Of a stretch of DNA of 64,000 bases, positions 36,430-45,509 are shown in pieces. The notes under the pieces are model-generated. The model ran no database searches. It was not told where the DNA came from and saw only the letters and a program-made list of their open reading frames with translations. The stretch is from the NCBI RefSeq assembly GCF_022348185.1, contig NZ_JAKRFD010000006.1:124001-188000 (forward strand), read 5' to 3'. The stretch is from Epibacterium sp. Ofav1-8. GTDB lineage: Bacteria > Pseudomonadota > Alphaproteobacteria > Rhodobacterales > Rhodobacteraceae. Each line of letters starts with the position of its first letter. Positions within the stretch are counted from its first letter, which is position 1. A program made the position numbers and the translations under genes.

Positions 36430-37347
36430 GTGAGCAGCGATCAGGAAAATACCTCCTTCGAGTGGCTGGAAGCCGAGCTGCAGGACACGCTGGACGAGGA
36501 TTTCGAAATCGAATTTGCCGAGCCCATGCTGTCCATGGAGCTTCGCAAGATCTATCGCGCCCAGCATCCGGAAATGCTGGACCGCAAGGTTTATTTCCGC
36601 AACCTGCTGCGGTTGCAGGCGGAATTGATCAAGGTGCAGGACTGGGTGCAGCACACCGGCGCCAAGGTCTGCATCCTGTTCGAGGGCCGCGACAGCGCCG
36701 GCAAGGGGGGCGTGATCAAGCGGATCACCCAGCGCCTGAACCCGCGTGTCGCCCGGGTCGTGGCGCTGCCCGCGCCCAGCCGTCGCGAGCAGAGCCAGTG
36801 GTATTTCCAGCGCTATGTGCCGCATCTGCCAGCCGCGGGCGAGATCGTGCTGTTCGACCGCTCCTGGTACAACCGGGCCGGGGTCGAGCGTGTCATGGGC
36901 TTTGCCAATGACGATCAGGTGGAACAGTTCTTTCAGGACGTTCCGGAATTTGAACGCATGCTGGTCCGGTCCGGTATCATCCTGCTGAAATACTGGTTCT
37001 CGATCACCGACGAAGAACAGCAGTTGCGATTCCTCATGCGCATCCATGATCCGATGAAACAGTGGAAACTGTCTCCGATGGATCTGGAAAGCCGCATCCG
37101 CTGGGAGCAGTACACCAAGGCCAAGGAAGACATGTTCTTCCGCACCAATATCGAAGAAGCGCCCTGGTATATCGTCGAAGGCAACGACAAGAAGCGTGAA
37201 CGCCTCAATTGCATCGAGCACCTGTTGACCAAGATCCCGTATCACGATGTTCCAAGTGAGAAGGTCACGCTGCCGGATCGGGAATACAACCCGAGCTACG
37301 AACGCCGGGTGCTGCCGGACGAATTATACGTGCCAAAGATCTACTGA
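36430..37347 (+). CDS. ppk2: Polyphosphate kinase 2 family protein
   Basis: This 305-residue PPK2 enzyme transfers phosphate between polyphosphate and nucleotides. Walker A is EGRDSAGKGG, Walker B region FDRSWYNRAGVERVMGF, and the lid and C-terminal blocks (MDLESRIRWEQYTKAKEDMF, KKRERLNCIEHLL) are complete. GTG 36430 is chosen because AAGGAG lies seven bases upstream and the length matches the family. The open frame back to 36298 lacks family sequence. Nucleotide preference (ADP/GDP or AMP) is not evident. A shared terminator with rpsU follows. Confidence 0.94.
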   Translation: MSSDQENTSFEWLEAELQDTLDEDFEIEFAEPMLSMELRKIYRAQHPEMLDRKVYFRNLLRLQAELIKVQDWVQHTGAKVCILFEGRDSAGKGGVIKRITQRLNPRVARVVALPAPSRREQSQWYFQRYVPHLPAAGEIVLFDRSWYNRAGVERVMGFANDDQVEQFFQDVPEFERMLVRSGIILLKYWFSITDEEQQLRFLMRIHDPMKQWKLSPMDLESRIRWEQYTKAKEDMFFRTNIEEAPWYIVEGNDKKRERLNCIEHLLTKIPYHDVPSEKVTLPDREYNPSYERRVLPDELYVPKIY

Positions 37348-37448
37348 TCCCGACGCTGTGACAGGGGGGAGCGCCCCCCTGTTCCGACCGATTGGGCCGG
37401 GCAGGCAGTCGGCAGAGGGAGCAGGCAGACTGCGAGGCTGGCAAAGTG

Positions 37449-37478
37449 AAACCCCCGGAGCGGATGCCTCGGGGGTTT
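37449..37478. terminator. Bidirectional terminator between ppk2 and rpsU
   Basis: A 9-bp stem (aaacccccg / cgggggttt) with a 12-base loop lies between the two convergent genes. The flanks are T-rich on one side and A-rich on the other only moderately, but the position fits termination of both. Confidence 0.7.
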
Positions 37479-37524
37479 AAGTCTTAAACAGTATCCAGAA
37501 GAGACTGGAAACGGGCGAGGGGTC

Positions 37525-37731
37525 TTAGAGGAGACCTTCGCGCTGTGCTTTTTTGCGTGCCAGCTTGCGGGCACGGCGGATAGCTTCAGCTTTCTCGCGC
37601 GCTTTTTTCTCGGAGGGCTTCTCGAAATGTTGCTTGAGCTTCATTTCGCGGAAGACGCCTTCGCGCTGCAGCTTCTTCTTCAGGGCACGGAGCGCCTGAT
37701 CGACGTTGTTGTCGCGAACACTAACCTGCAT
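37525..37731 (-). CDS. rpsU: 30S ribosomal protein S21
   Basis: This 68-residue, strongly basic protein has the conserved start [20 protein letters not shown] and the typical C-terminal run of Arg and Lys ([15 protein letters not shown]). S21 joins late in assembly of the small subunit platform near the anti-Shine-Dalgarno sequence. It is encoded alone here, as usual in this group. Confidence 0.97.
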   Translation of the reverse strand: MQVSVRDNNVDQALRALKKKLQREGVFREMKLKQHFEKPSEKKAREKAEAIRRARKLARKKAQREGLL

Positions 37732-37839
37732 GTGGTTTTCACCACCTTTCTAAGTTGAGTTGCAAGGATTTGCAGGAGGTGGCCGTATAGCAAGGCGGAC
37801 CTAAATTGTCTAGTACTGGAACCGCCGAGACAGAGGAGC

Positions 37840-38553
37840 ATGTCCATTATGGTCGAAAACAACGGAAATTCCAGCGATCAGAGCGCTGAATTGCGGGACA
37901 GGCTGCTGGACGCGGCGCTGATGCATGTCCCGTTTGACGGTTGGACCGCGCCCACCTGGGCGGCCGCGGTGGCTGATTCGGGCGTGGAGCCGACTGTGGC
38001 TGAAGCCTTGTTTCCGCGCCGGGCGCTCGATCTCGCGGTCGCCTATCACAAGCGCGGTGATGCGCTGATGCTGGCGCGGTTGGCGGAGGGTGAGCTGGAC
38101 ACCTTGCGGTTCCGGGACCGGGTCGCGGCAGCTGTGCGATATCGTCTCGAAGCGGTCGAGGACAAGGAAGCGGTGCGCCGCGGTGCCACGCTGTTTGCGC
38201 TGCCGCATCATGCGGCCACCGGGTCGCGGCTGATCTGGGAGACGGCGGATGCGATCTGGACCGCGCTTGGTGATACGTCCGAGGATGCCAACTGGTACAC
38301 AAAACGGGCGACACTGTCGGCGGTCTATTCCTCGTCCGTCCTGTTCTGGCTGGGCGATGACAGCCCGGAGCACCAGGCGACCTGGGACTTTCTGGAGCGG
38401 CGTATCGACGACGTGATGCAGTTTGAGAAGTTCAAGGCCAGTGTTGGCAAGAACCCGTTGTTGAAACCGCTGCTGGCGGGGCCGGCGTGGGTGATGAGCC
38501 GGATCCATGCTCCTGCGCGTCGCGAGGACCTGCCGGGGCGCTGGCACTCCTGA
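37840..38553 (+). CDS. COQ9 family protein (ubiquinone biosynthesis accessory)
   Basis: This 237-residue protein starts with a TetR-like helical N-terminus (RDRLLDAALMHVPFDGWTAP, then EALFPRRALDLAVAYHKRGD) and carries the COQ9 C-terminal block SAVYSSSVLFWLGDDSPEHQ and TWDFLERRIDDVMQFEK. In eukaryotes COQ9 binds lipid and presents intermediates to COQ7; in alphaproteobacteria it is thought to serve the same late hydroxylation step. It is divergent from rpsU. The start has an aggag ribosome binding site. Confidence 0.93.
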   Translation: MSIMVENNGNSSDQSAELRDRLLDAALMHVPFDGWTAPTWAAAVADSGVEPTVAEALFPRRALDLAVAYHKRGDALMLARLAEGELDTLRFRDRVAAAVRYRLEAVEDKEAVRRGATLFALPHHAATGSRLIWETADAIWTALGDTSEDANWYTKRATLSAVYSSSVLFWLGDDSPEHQATWDFLERRIDDVMQFEKFKASVGKNPLLKPLLAGPAWVMSRIHAPARREDLPGRWHS

Positions 38554-38707
38554 TCGCCGGTGTGATCCCCGGTGGCCCCGCGTCGGGCGGTGCGCCTGTG
38601 CGCCAGGCCTGCGCGCGCGGGGCCGGGCGCAGGTGGTGGCTTGGCCGGGGGCGGAAGGGGTGTTAGCTCTGAGCGGAGACTGACATCCCGAAAGAGGATC
38701 CCTGCCG

Positions 38708-39712
38708 ATGACACATGCCCTGCCTGCCATGATGCGCGCGGTTGAAATCTCAGAACACGGTGCGCCGGAGGTTCTGAAACTGGTGGAACGTCCGGTGCCG
38801 CAGCCCGGCCACGGTCAGGTCGTGATCCGGGTGGCCTATGCCGGTGTGAACCGTCCTGATGCCTTGCAACGGGCGGGCGCCTATGCACCGCCCAAGGGCG
38901 CAAGCGACCTGCCGGGGCTTGAGGCCGCGGGGGAGATTGTCGCGCTTGGCGCAGGGGTGACCGGTTGGGCCCAGGGCGATCAGGTATGCGCCCTGTTGCC
39001 GGGGGGCGGATATGGCGAGTTTGTCGCGACCCCTGCGGCCCATTGCCTGCCGATTCCGGAGGGCCTCAGCCTGAAAGAGGCGGCGTGCCTGCCCGAGACC
39101 TGTTTCACGGTCTGGTCAAACGTGGTCACGCGCGGCGGTTTGACGGCGGGAGAGCGGTTCCTGGTGCATGGTGGGTCCTCCGGGATCGGCACAACCGCGA
39201 TCCAATTGGCGTCGGCCCTCGGCGCGCGGGTTTATACAACCGCCGGATCTGATGACAAATGCGCCGCCTGTGTCGGCCTGGGCGCGGATGTGGCGATCAA
39301 CTACCGCGACGAGGATTTTGTGGAGATCCTGAAGGCAGATGGTGGCGCGAATCTGATCCTCGACATGGTGGGTGGGGACTATATCCCCCGCAATATTCGG
39401 GCGCTGGCGGATGATGGTCGGCTGGTTCATATCGCCTTTCTGCAGGGGCCAAAGGCGGAGTTGAACTTTGCTCAGATCATGGCGCGCCGGCTGACCGTGA
39501 CAGGCTCTACGCTGCGCCCGCAGAGTGACCTCGCAAAAGCGCGGATCGCGCGGGATCTGGTCGAGGCGGTCTGGCCGATGATTGCAGCGGGCAAGGTGCG
39601 CCCGGTCATGGATTCAACCTACCCCCTGGCAGAGGCGGCAGCGGCTCATGCGCGGATGGAAGCCTCCACGCATATCGGAAAGATCGTCCTGAACGTGGGG
39701 GCTGACGCCTAA
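38708..39712 (+). CDS. NAD(P)H-quinone oxidoreductase (zinc-independent MDR, PIG3-like)
   Basis: This 334-residue member of the medium-chain dehydrogenase family has a GroES-like N-terminal domain (VIRVAYAGVNRPDALQRAG) and a Rossmann domain with VHGGSSGIGTTAIQLASALG. The zinc-binding cysteines of alcohol dehydrogenases are absent, as in quinone reductases of the Qor/PIG3 type. The family reduces quinones or enones with NADPH. The stand-alone position gives no further clue. Confidence 0.9.
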   Translation: MTHALPAMMRAVEISEHGAPEVLKLVERPVPQPGHGQVVIRVAYAGVNRPDALQRAGAYAPPKGASDLPGLEAAGEIVALGAGVTGWAQGDQVCALLPGGGYGEFVATPAAHCLPIPEGLSLKEAACLPETCFTVWSNVVTRGGLTAGERFLVHGGSSGIGTTAIQLASALGARVYTTAGSDDKCAACVGLGADVAINYRDEDFVEILKADGGANLILDMVGGDYIPRNIRALADDGRLVHIAFLQGPKAELNFAQIMARRLTVTGSTLRPQSDLAKARIARDLVEAVWPMIAAGKVRPVMDSTYPLAEAAAAHARMEASTHIGKIVLNVGADA

Positions 39713-39760
39713 GCCAAAAGATCGCTGCGGCACTCCGAGCGGCTATTCCGCGCCCCGGAA

Positions 39761-40627
39761 TCACATCACGGCACGGCGATAGAAATGCCACGTGGCGTGC
39801 CCCAGCAGCGGGACGACAAATATCAGCCCCGCAAAAAGCGGCACCGATCCAAGCACCAGCAAGGCTCCGACCAGAGCGCCCCACAACAGGCAGACAAGGC
39901 GGTTCTGACGCATCACCTGCAGGGATGTCGCCACAGCCATGGGCAAACCCACATGCCGGTCCAGCAAGAGCGGGAAGGATACGATGCTGACTGCAAGCGC
40001 TGCATAGGCGAAGGCCGCGCCGACGAGGGTGCCAACCACGATCATGGTCCAGCCGGACGATGTGGTGAACACATCACGGGCGAAGGTCGTCAGCGAAGCG
40101 GGCGTGTCGGGCCCTAGTGTCGCGCCGAAGATGGCCTCTGCCACCATGATCCAGATCACGAAAAGCGCCGCGAGGTAAAACGCCAACGCCAGAACCGAAG
40201 CAAAGGCAGGAGAGCGCAGCACGGAAAAGGCCGACATCCAGCCCGCCGATTCTCCGGCCTCGCGGCGGCGGGACATTTCGTACAGCCCGATCGCGGCTGC
40301 GGGGCCGACAATGGCAAAGCCCATGACCATCGGGACAAGCAGTGGCAGCACATCGAGGTGAAAACCACTCATCACCAGCGCGAGGCCGATCAGCGGATAG
40401 ATAAACACCAGGAACATGGCGTCCGACCGTGCGGACTTGAAATCCGCCCAGCCCGCGCGAAGCGCGTGAGAGATGTCATCTATATCCATCGTCCGGACGC
40501 GCGGGCGGGCGTTGGTGTCGCTGCGCAGCTCTTCAATGGCTTCGGTGGTTCCGTGACTGGCGCTTCGCAGTGATTGCAACACCCAGCTTGCGGGGTTGCC
40601 GATGGTCTTGGGGGCGGTCTCTGACAT
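39761..40627 (-). CDS. DUF2189 domain membrane protein
   Basis: This 288-residue integral membrane protein (ATG 40627, MSETAPKTIGNPASW) has a soluble N-terminus and about six hydrophobic segments, for example FLVFIYPLIGLALVMSGFHL and TMIVVGTLVGAAFAYAALAV. The segment ISHALRAGWADFKSARSDAM marks the DUF2189 family, whose members are sometimes annotated as cytochrome c oxidase subunit I-related, although the metal-binding histidines are not evident. Function is unknown. Confidence 0.85.
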   Translation of the reverse strand: MSETAPKTIGNPASWVLQSLRSASHGTTEAIEELRSDTNARPRVRTMDIDDISHALRAGWADFKSARSDAMFLVFIYPLIGLALVMSGFHLDVLPLLVPMVMGFAIVGPAAAIGLYEMSRRREAGESAGWMSAFSVLRSPAFASVLALAFYLAALFVIWIMVAEAIFGATLGPDTPASLTTFARDVFTTSSGWTMIVVGTLVGAAFAYAALAVSIVSFPLLLDRHVGLPMAVATSLQVMRQNRLVCLLWGALVGALLVLGSVPLFAGLIFVVPLLGHATWHFYRRAVM

Positions 40628-40849
40628 AGCTTGGCTCCTCCTGTGGCTCGCCGGGGCGCGCCGCGCGGAACAGCTGGGATCCAAGCCGGGACCAGGCCAA
40701 GATATGCGATCATGCGCGTCTGCGTCTCGGATGGTCCCGGTGGGAAACCCTCGATTGGGCCGTCGCGCGGCATGTCGGATCCCCACCCTAACACGCCTGC
40801 GCGGTTTTGTCTGTCACAGTCGCGGGAGCAGATCCGGCGCGTGGCCGGA

Positions 40850-41494
40850 TCACCGCACGGGTTCGAACCGCGCGTCGGTCAGGGCGCAGTCCCGGATCAC
40901 GTCACGTCCGCAGGGAACCGGATCCAGCGTGCGGGACAGGCAGATTCGCGCTTCCTGGATAAATCCGTCGCGGCAGGTGATGGTCAGGCTGTCCTCATCA
41001 AGCGCGGGATTTTCCTTCAGAAACGCCTCTTCGACCACGGCAGCGGGCAGTGTCACCGGCTTGTCGAGGCGGCGGAAGGCCACGGGGCGCGTGACGCTGT
41101 CGAAGGCCCGGCGGGACAGGTCGAAGTAGGTCCGGGGCGACAGGCCGGAACAGGTCCCGTGTTTTTTCCACTGATGCCAGGCAAGGCCGGACGTGCCCAT
41201 GATATCGGCCATTTCGCCGGTCATGCTGCGGTTCGGGGGCGCTTTGGTTGTGCGGCAGTAGCTTGGCCAGCCCTGGTGAAACTGCGGCCACAGGCCATGC
41301 AGGGTCCAGCCGTGATCGTGGCGGTCATCGCATTGGTCTGATCCTTTTGCGTCCCCCTCGATCGCACACCAGTTGGGGGACCAGCTGAGCGCCAGAACGT
41401 AATAGTCGAACTGGCCCGCGGGGTCGCCCTCGGCCTGCGCAGAAGGGGCGAAGCCGGCCAGACTTGCCAGAATTGTAAAGATCAACCGCCGCAT
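40850..41494 (-). CDS. Ribonuclease T2 family protein, secreted
   Basis: This 214-residue protein has a signal peptide (MRRLIFTILASLAGFAPSAQ, cleavage near AQA-EG) and the two RNase T2 conserved active-site segments: CAS1 TLHGLWPQF with H66, and CAS2 WHQWKKHGTC with H107 and H112. The Glu usually found in CAS2 (HEW) is Gln here (Q108). Several cysteines would form disulfides in the periplasm. It is expected to cleave RNA non-specifically outside the cytoplasm. Confidence 0.92.
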   Translation of the reverse strand: MRRLIFTILASLAGFAPSAQAEGDPAGQFDYYVLALSWSPNWCAIEGDAKGSDQCDDRHDHGWTLHGLWPQFHQGWPSYCRTTKAPPNRSMTGEMADIMGTSGLAWHQWKKHGTCSGLSPRTYFDLSRRAFDSVTRPVAFRRLDKPVTLPAAVVEEAFLKENPALDEDSLTITCRDGFIQEARICLSRTLDPVPCGRDVIRDCALTDARFEPVR

Positions 41495-41668
41495 TCGCCT
41501 CTTTCCTTATGGTTTCAAGGCGACTATATAGACCTGAAGTTCCCCGACAACGGAAACCCGCCCCGCAGACCGGGGAAGCCGATTTAAGGCGACGGGAGAG
41601 GTTTACCCGCAGGTTGTCCGGTCCAGCGTGACATTCGGGGACAGACGTGTTTCGAAGGAGTAAAGCAC

Positions 41669-42436
41669 ATGGCAAAACCGTTGATGGCCAAGGCGACCGC
41701 CGTGTGGCTGGTGGACAATACCACGATCAGCTTCAAGCAGATCGCAGATTTCGTGGGCATGCACGAACTGGAGATCCAGGGCATCGCGGATGGCGACGTC
41801 GCGGCTGGCGTGAAAGGGTTCGACCCGATTTCCAACAACCAGCTGACCCAGGATGAAATCAACGCCGCCGAGAACAATCCGCTGCACAAGTTGAAGCTGA
41901 AGTTCAACGCCGCCGCCGCAGGCGAGGAAAAGCGCCGTGGTCCGCGCTACACCCCGCTGTCCAAGCGTCAGGATCGTCCGAACTCGATCCTGTGGCTGGT
42001 CAAATTCCATCCGGAGCTGTCCGATGGTCAGATCGCCAAGCTGGTGGGCACCACCAAGCCGACGATCCAGTCGATCCGGGAACGCACCCATTGGAATATC
42101 TCCAACATGGAGCCGATCGATCCGGTGGCGCTGGGCCTGTGTAAACAGTCCGAACTTGACGCAGCCGTGCAGAAAGCGGCCAAGGCGCGCGCCGCCGAGG
42201 GCGGGATCATGAGCGATGATGAGCGTCGCAAACTGGTGTCCACCGAACAGTCGCTGGAGATGGATGCAGAGCCCAAAATCCCCACCGCGATCGAAGGTCT
42301 GGAAACCTTTACCCTCGGGTCGTCCGATGAGGATGACAAGAAAGAAGAAGAAATCGTCGATGCGGACAGCTTCTTCAATCTGCCGGCGTCTGACGATGAG
42401 GATGAAGACGACGATAGTGACGATCCGCGGTACTAA
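41669..42436 (+). CDS. trcR: TrcR-type cell cycle transcriptional regulator (DUF1013)
   Basis: This 255-residue protein begins MAKPLMAKATAVWLVDNTTI and contains the DUF1013 helix-turn-helix core: ISFKQIADFVGMHELEIQGI and later LSDGQIAKLVGTTKPTIQSI. The C-terminus is highly acidic. The family is confined to alphaproteobacteria and essential or near-essential where tested; a role in cell-cycle transcription has been reported under the name TrcR. A strong terminator follows. Confidence 0.93.
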   Translation: MAKPLMAKATAVWLVDNTTISFKQIADFVGMHELEIQGIADGDVAAGVKGFDPISNNQLTQDEINAAENNPLHKLKLKFNAAAAGEEKRRGPRYTPLSKRQDRPNSILWLVKFHPELSDGQIAKLVGTTKPTIQSIRERTHWNISNMEPIDPVALGLCKQSELDAAVQKAAKARAAEGGIMSDDERRKLVSTEQSLEMDAEPKIPTAIEGLETFTLGSSDEDDKKEEEIVDADSFFNLPASDDEDEDDDSDDPRY

Positions 42437-42500
42437 GTCCTGCGACGCACCCGCTTTGGTAATATGCCAAGTTGCCGGGTAAAGCATTGTCGAAAAACAA

Positions 42501-42540
42501 CAAACGCCGCCCTTTTGACGAGGGGCGGCGTTTGTTTTTT
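42501..42540 (+). terminator. Intrinsic terminator of trcR
   Basis: A perfect 12-bp stem (caaacgccgccc / gggcggcgtttg, 42501-42512 / 42523-42534) is followed by six T. It lies 65 bases after the trcR stop. Confidence 0.96.
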
Positions 42541-42689
42541 CACTCTTGCAAATAGCTGAGTAAATAACTAAGAAATGCACGCCCAGCTTAACGACCGCCT
42601 CTGACGCGTCGAACCTGCCCGGACCAAACCGTAGCAAATGCAGCGCCCGCCGAAGGTTCCGGCGCGGCAGGTAAAGAGGGTGAACGTCC

Positions 42690-43190
42690 ATGACACTTCA
42701 GGTTCCCATCGCGCCAGATCTGGGACAGGCCCCTGTGGCGGCCTTCGGGTTTGACCCGTTTGAAACCCGCCTGCTGGCGGTGACGCGGCATCTCGTGACG
42801 ACATCGCGCGCGCCGGACAGTCAGGCCTGGCACCGTGGCTTTGTGATTGCGGCGGAAACCTGGGGCGAAGCGCAGGGGCTGGCGGTGGCCTATGCGCTCT
42901 GGCCGGTGGTGCGTGAGGTGCTGGCGCTGCGGGGCGATGATTTTGCCTGCAACGATCCACTGGATCTGGACACGCGGGATCTGCTGACCGCGGATGAGGC
43001 ACAATTCCTGGCGATGCTGCATCACATGCGGCGGGATGAGACCAACCGCGCCCGGGATGCCGTTGATGCGCTGACGTTGGGGCGCATGGACCCGGAGCTG
43101 ATCCGGGCGGGGCTGTCGTTTTCGGATCGGTTTCCATCCGGGGCGCGTCAGCGTCTGCGGGGCGCGCCGGCGCTTCGGGTGGTCCGTTAA
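42690..43190 (+). CDS. Hypothetical protein
   Basis: I do not recognise this 166-residue protein. It starts MTLQVPIAPDLGQAPVAAFG with aggta about ten bases upstream. It is predicted to be helical, for example FETRLLAVTRHLV and EAQFLAMLHHMRRDETNRAR, and has no signal peptide or membrane segment. GC content and codon use match the core genome. It may be co-transcribed with sseA, 130 bases downstream, but the link is weak. Confidence 0.7.
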   Translation: MTLQVPIAPDLGQAPVAAFGFDPFETRLLAVTRHLVTTSRAPDSQAWHRGFVIAAETWGEAQGLAVAYALWPVVREVLALRGDDFACNDPLDLDTRDLLTADEAQFLAMLHHMRRDETNRARDAVDALTLGRMDPELIRAGLSFSDRFPSGARQRLRGAPALRVVR

Positions 43191-43321
43191 GCGCCGCGCC
43201 GCGCCACGCCGCGTTCCCGAAGTTTCGTAACGGCCGGCGGGAAAGCACAGCAAGCAGCCTTGCACGACCGGGGCGCGGGTAGTAGGCATTTCGCCAACGC
43301 AAGTCCCGGGAGGCGTTGAGC

Positions 43322-44173
43322 ATGGACGATCCAAAAACCCTGGTTTCCACCGACTGGCTGGCGGCGCATCTGAGGGACCCCGATTTGCGGGTCCTCGACG
43401 CGTCCTGGTATCTGCCGCAGATGGAACGCGATGCGAAGGCCGAGTATGAGGCCGGTCATATTCCAGGCGCGCGCTTCTTTGATATCGACGAGATCTCTGA
43501 TCACCGCTCGGATCTGCCGCATATGGCTCCGCCGGTGGAAAAGTTCATGTCGCGGCTGCGCGCCATGGGCGTTGGGGATGGCCACCAGGTGGTTGTCTAC
43601 GATGGGATGGGGCTGTTTTCCGCGGCCCGAGTCTGGTGGCTGTTCCGCCTGATGGGGCAGACCAATGTCGCGGTGTTGGACGGCGGCCTGCCCAAGTGGA
43701 AAACCGAGGGCCGCCCGCTGGAGGATCTGCCGCCGGTGATCCGCGACCGCCACATGACCGTTCGTGTACAGAACCATATGGTGCGCGATGTGACCCAGGT
43801 CTCCTCCGCCGCCAAGCTTGGCGATCACGAAATCATCGATGCGCGCGCCGCGGAGCGGTTTCGCGGAGAAGCGCCTGAGCCGCGCCCAGGCATGCGGGCG
43901 GGGCACATTCCGGGCTCCAGGAACGTGCCTTTTACCACGCTTCTCAATGACGATGGCACCATGAAGGCGGCAGACGATCTGCGTGCGATCTTCGAGGCGG
44001 CCGGTGTCGACCTTGGCAAACCTGCCATTACCTCTTGCGGGTCGGGCGTCACCGCCGCCGTGCTCAGCCTGGCGTTGGAACGCATGGGCAAGCACGATCA
44101 CGCGCTCTATGACGGATCCTGGTCCGAATGGGGCGCTTTCCCGACCCTTCCCGTTGCAACCGGAGACGACTGA
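43322..44173 (+). CDS. sseA: 3-mercaptopyruvate sulfurtransferase
   Basis: This 283-residue protein has two rhodanese domains. The C-terminal active-site loop is CGSGVTA with catalytic C239, the loop type of mercaptopyruvate rather than thiosulfate sulfurtransferases. It moves sulfur from 3-mercaptopyruvate to acceptors such as thiols or cyanide. ATG 43322 (MDDPKTLVSTDWLAAHL) is used. The stop overlaps the aminotransferase start by one base (TGATG). This coupling is sensible because transaminases make 3-mercaptopyruvate from cysteine. Confidence 0.95.
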   Translation: MDDPKTLVSTDWLAAHLRDPDLRVLDASWYLPQMERDAKAEYEAGHIPGARFFDIDEISDHRSDLPHMAPPVEKFMSRLRAMGVGDGHQVVVYDGMGLFSAARVWWLFRLMGQTNVAVLDGGLPKWKTEGRPLEDLPPVIRDRHMTVRVQNHMVRDVTQVSSAAKLGDHEIIDARAAERFRGEAPEPRPGMRAGHIPGSRNVPFTTLLNDDGTMKAADDLRAIFEAAGVDLGKPAITSCGSGVTAAVLSLALERMGKHDHALYDGSWSEWGAFPTLPVATGDD

Positions 44174-45357
44174 TGTTCGAGAACCTGAAACCCCAGCCCG
44201 CCGACAAGATCCTGGCGCTGATGCAGATGTACCGCGATGACCCGCGGGACCAGAAGGTGGATCTGGGTGTGGGGGTCTACAAGAATGCCGAGGGCGTGAC
44301 CCCGGTCATGCGGGCGGTTAAGGCCGCCGAACAGCGCATCATCGACGAGCAGACCACCAAGGCCTACACCGGGCTGGCGGGTGATCCGGCCTATGCGGAT
44401 GCGATGATCGGCTTGATCCTCGACAACGCCGTCGAGCGCAGCAAGATTGCAGCCGTCGCGACCCCCGGCGGCACCGGCGCGGTGCGCCAGGCGTTTGAGC
44501 TGATCAAGATGGCGAACCCCGGCGCACGCGTCTTTGTGTCCGACCCCACCTGGCCGAACCACGTGTCGATCCTGAAATACGTTGGCATCGAAACGGTGGT
44601 CTATCGCTATTTTGATGCCGAGACCCGTGCGGTGAATTTCGACGGTATGATCGAGGACCTGAAAACCGCCAAAGAGGGTGATGTGGTGTTGCTGCATGGG
44701 TGCTGCCACAACCCCACCGGGGCCAACCTCAATCAGAGCCAGTGGAAAGCGGTGGTTGAGCTGCTGAATGAACGCGGTCTCATTCCGATGATCGACATCG
44801 CCTATCAGGGCTTTGGCGACGGTCTGGAAGAGGACGCCGCAGGCGTCCGTCTGGTGGCCTCTTCGGTGCCGGAATGCCTGATTGCGGCAAGCTGTTCCAA
44901 GAACTTCGGCATCTACCGCGAACGCACCGGCCTGTTGATGGCAATCAGCCAACAAGGGGACGCAGAGGGGCTCAACCAGAAGACGCTCGCCTTTCTCAAC
45001 CGCCAGAACTACTCGTTCCCGCCGGATCACGGCGCGCGTGTCGTGACCACGATCCTGAACGATCCTGAGCTGCGCGCCGACTGGCAGAAAGAGCTGGAAG
45101 AGACCCGTCTCGGCATGCTGGCCCTGCGTCAACAGCTGGCAGACGAGCTGCAGCGACTGACCGGATCTGACCGCTTTGGCTTCATCGCCGAGCACCGGGG
45201 CATGTTCTCGCTGCTCGGTACCACGCCGGAGCTGGTGGAAAAGATGCGCGTGGATGCGGGGATCTACATGGTGGGTGACAGCCGGTTGAACATCGCCGGT
45301 CTCAATGCGCAGACGGTACCGATCCTGGCCAAGGCGATCGTCGACGCGGGCGTGTGA
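44173..45357 (+). CDS. Aromatic amino acid / aspartate aminotransferase (class I, AspC/TyrB type)
   Basis: This 394-residue PLP enzyme starts MFENLKPQPADKILALMQMY, a typical AspC/TyrB N-terminus. The PLP lysine is K243 in ASCSKNFGIYRERTG, and the substrate carboxylate-binding Arg lies in DSRLNIAGL. It is translationally coupled to sseA. Either aspartate or aromatic substrates are possible; a tyrosine-transaminating role would supply the homogentisate pathway encoded further right, but the two loci are 13 kb apart. Confidence 0.93.
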   Translation: MFENLKPQPADKILALMQMYRDDPRDQKVDLGVGVYKNAEGVTPVMRAVKAAEQRIIDEQTTKAYTGLAGDPAYADAMIGLILDNAVERSKIAAVATPGGTGAVRQAFELIKMANPGARVFVSDPTWPNHVSILKYVGIETVVYRYFDAETRAVNFDGMIEDLKTAKEGDVVLLHGCCHNPTGANLNQSQWKAVVELLNERGLIPMIDIAYQGFGDGLEEDAAGVRLVASSVPECLIAASCSKNFGIYRERTGLLMAISQQGDAEGLNQKTLAFLNRQNYSFPPDHGARVVTTILNDPELRADWQKELEETRLGMLALRQQLADELQRLTGSDRFGFIAEHRGMFSLLGTTPELVEKMRVDAGIYMVGDSRLNIAGLNAQTVPILAKAIVDAGV

Positions 45358-45384
45358 TCCTTTCCAAGTTCGGTCAGAATTGAC

Positions 45385-45418
45385 AACGCGCCCCCGTCCT
45401 GCGGGGGGCGCGTTTTTT
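45385..45418 (+). terminator. Intrinsic terminator of the sseA-aminotransferase operon
   Basis: A perfect 11-bp stem (aacgcgccccc / gggggcgcgtt) with an 8-base loop is followed by six T, 28 bases after the stop codon. Confidence 0.95.
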
Positions 45419-45456
45419 GTTGGGCGACGTGCAAAAGTGCCCGGTCTGGAAACGCA

Positions 45457-45482
45457 AAACGCGGCGCCGGAGCGCCGCGTTT
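45457..45482 (-). terminator. Terminator of glnK-amtB
   Basis: A perfect 11-bp stem (aaacgcggcgc / gcgccgcgttt, 4-base loop) ends in TTTTGCGTTT on the minus strand and lies 28 bases after the amtB stop. Confidence 0.88.
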
Positions 45483-45509
45483 GAGGTGTTTGGGTGTTGG
45501 ACCGTTGTG

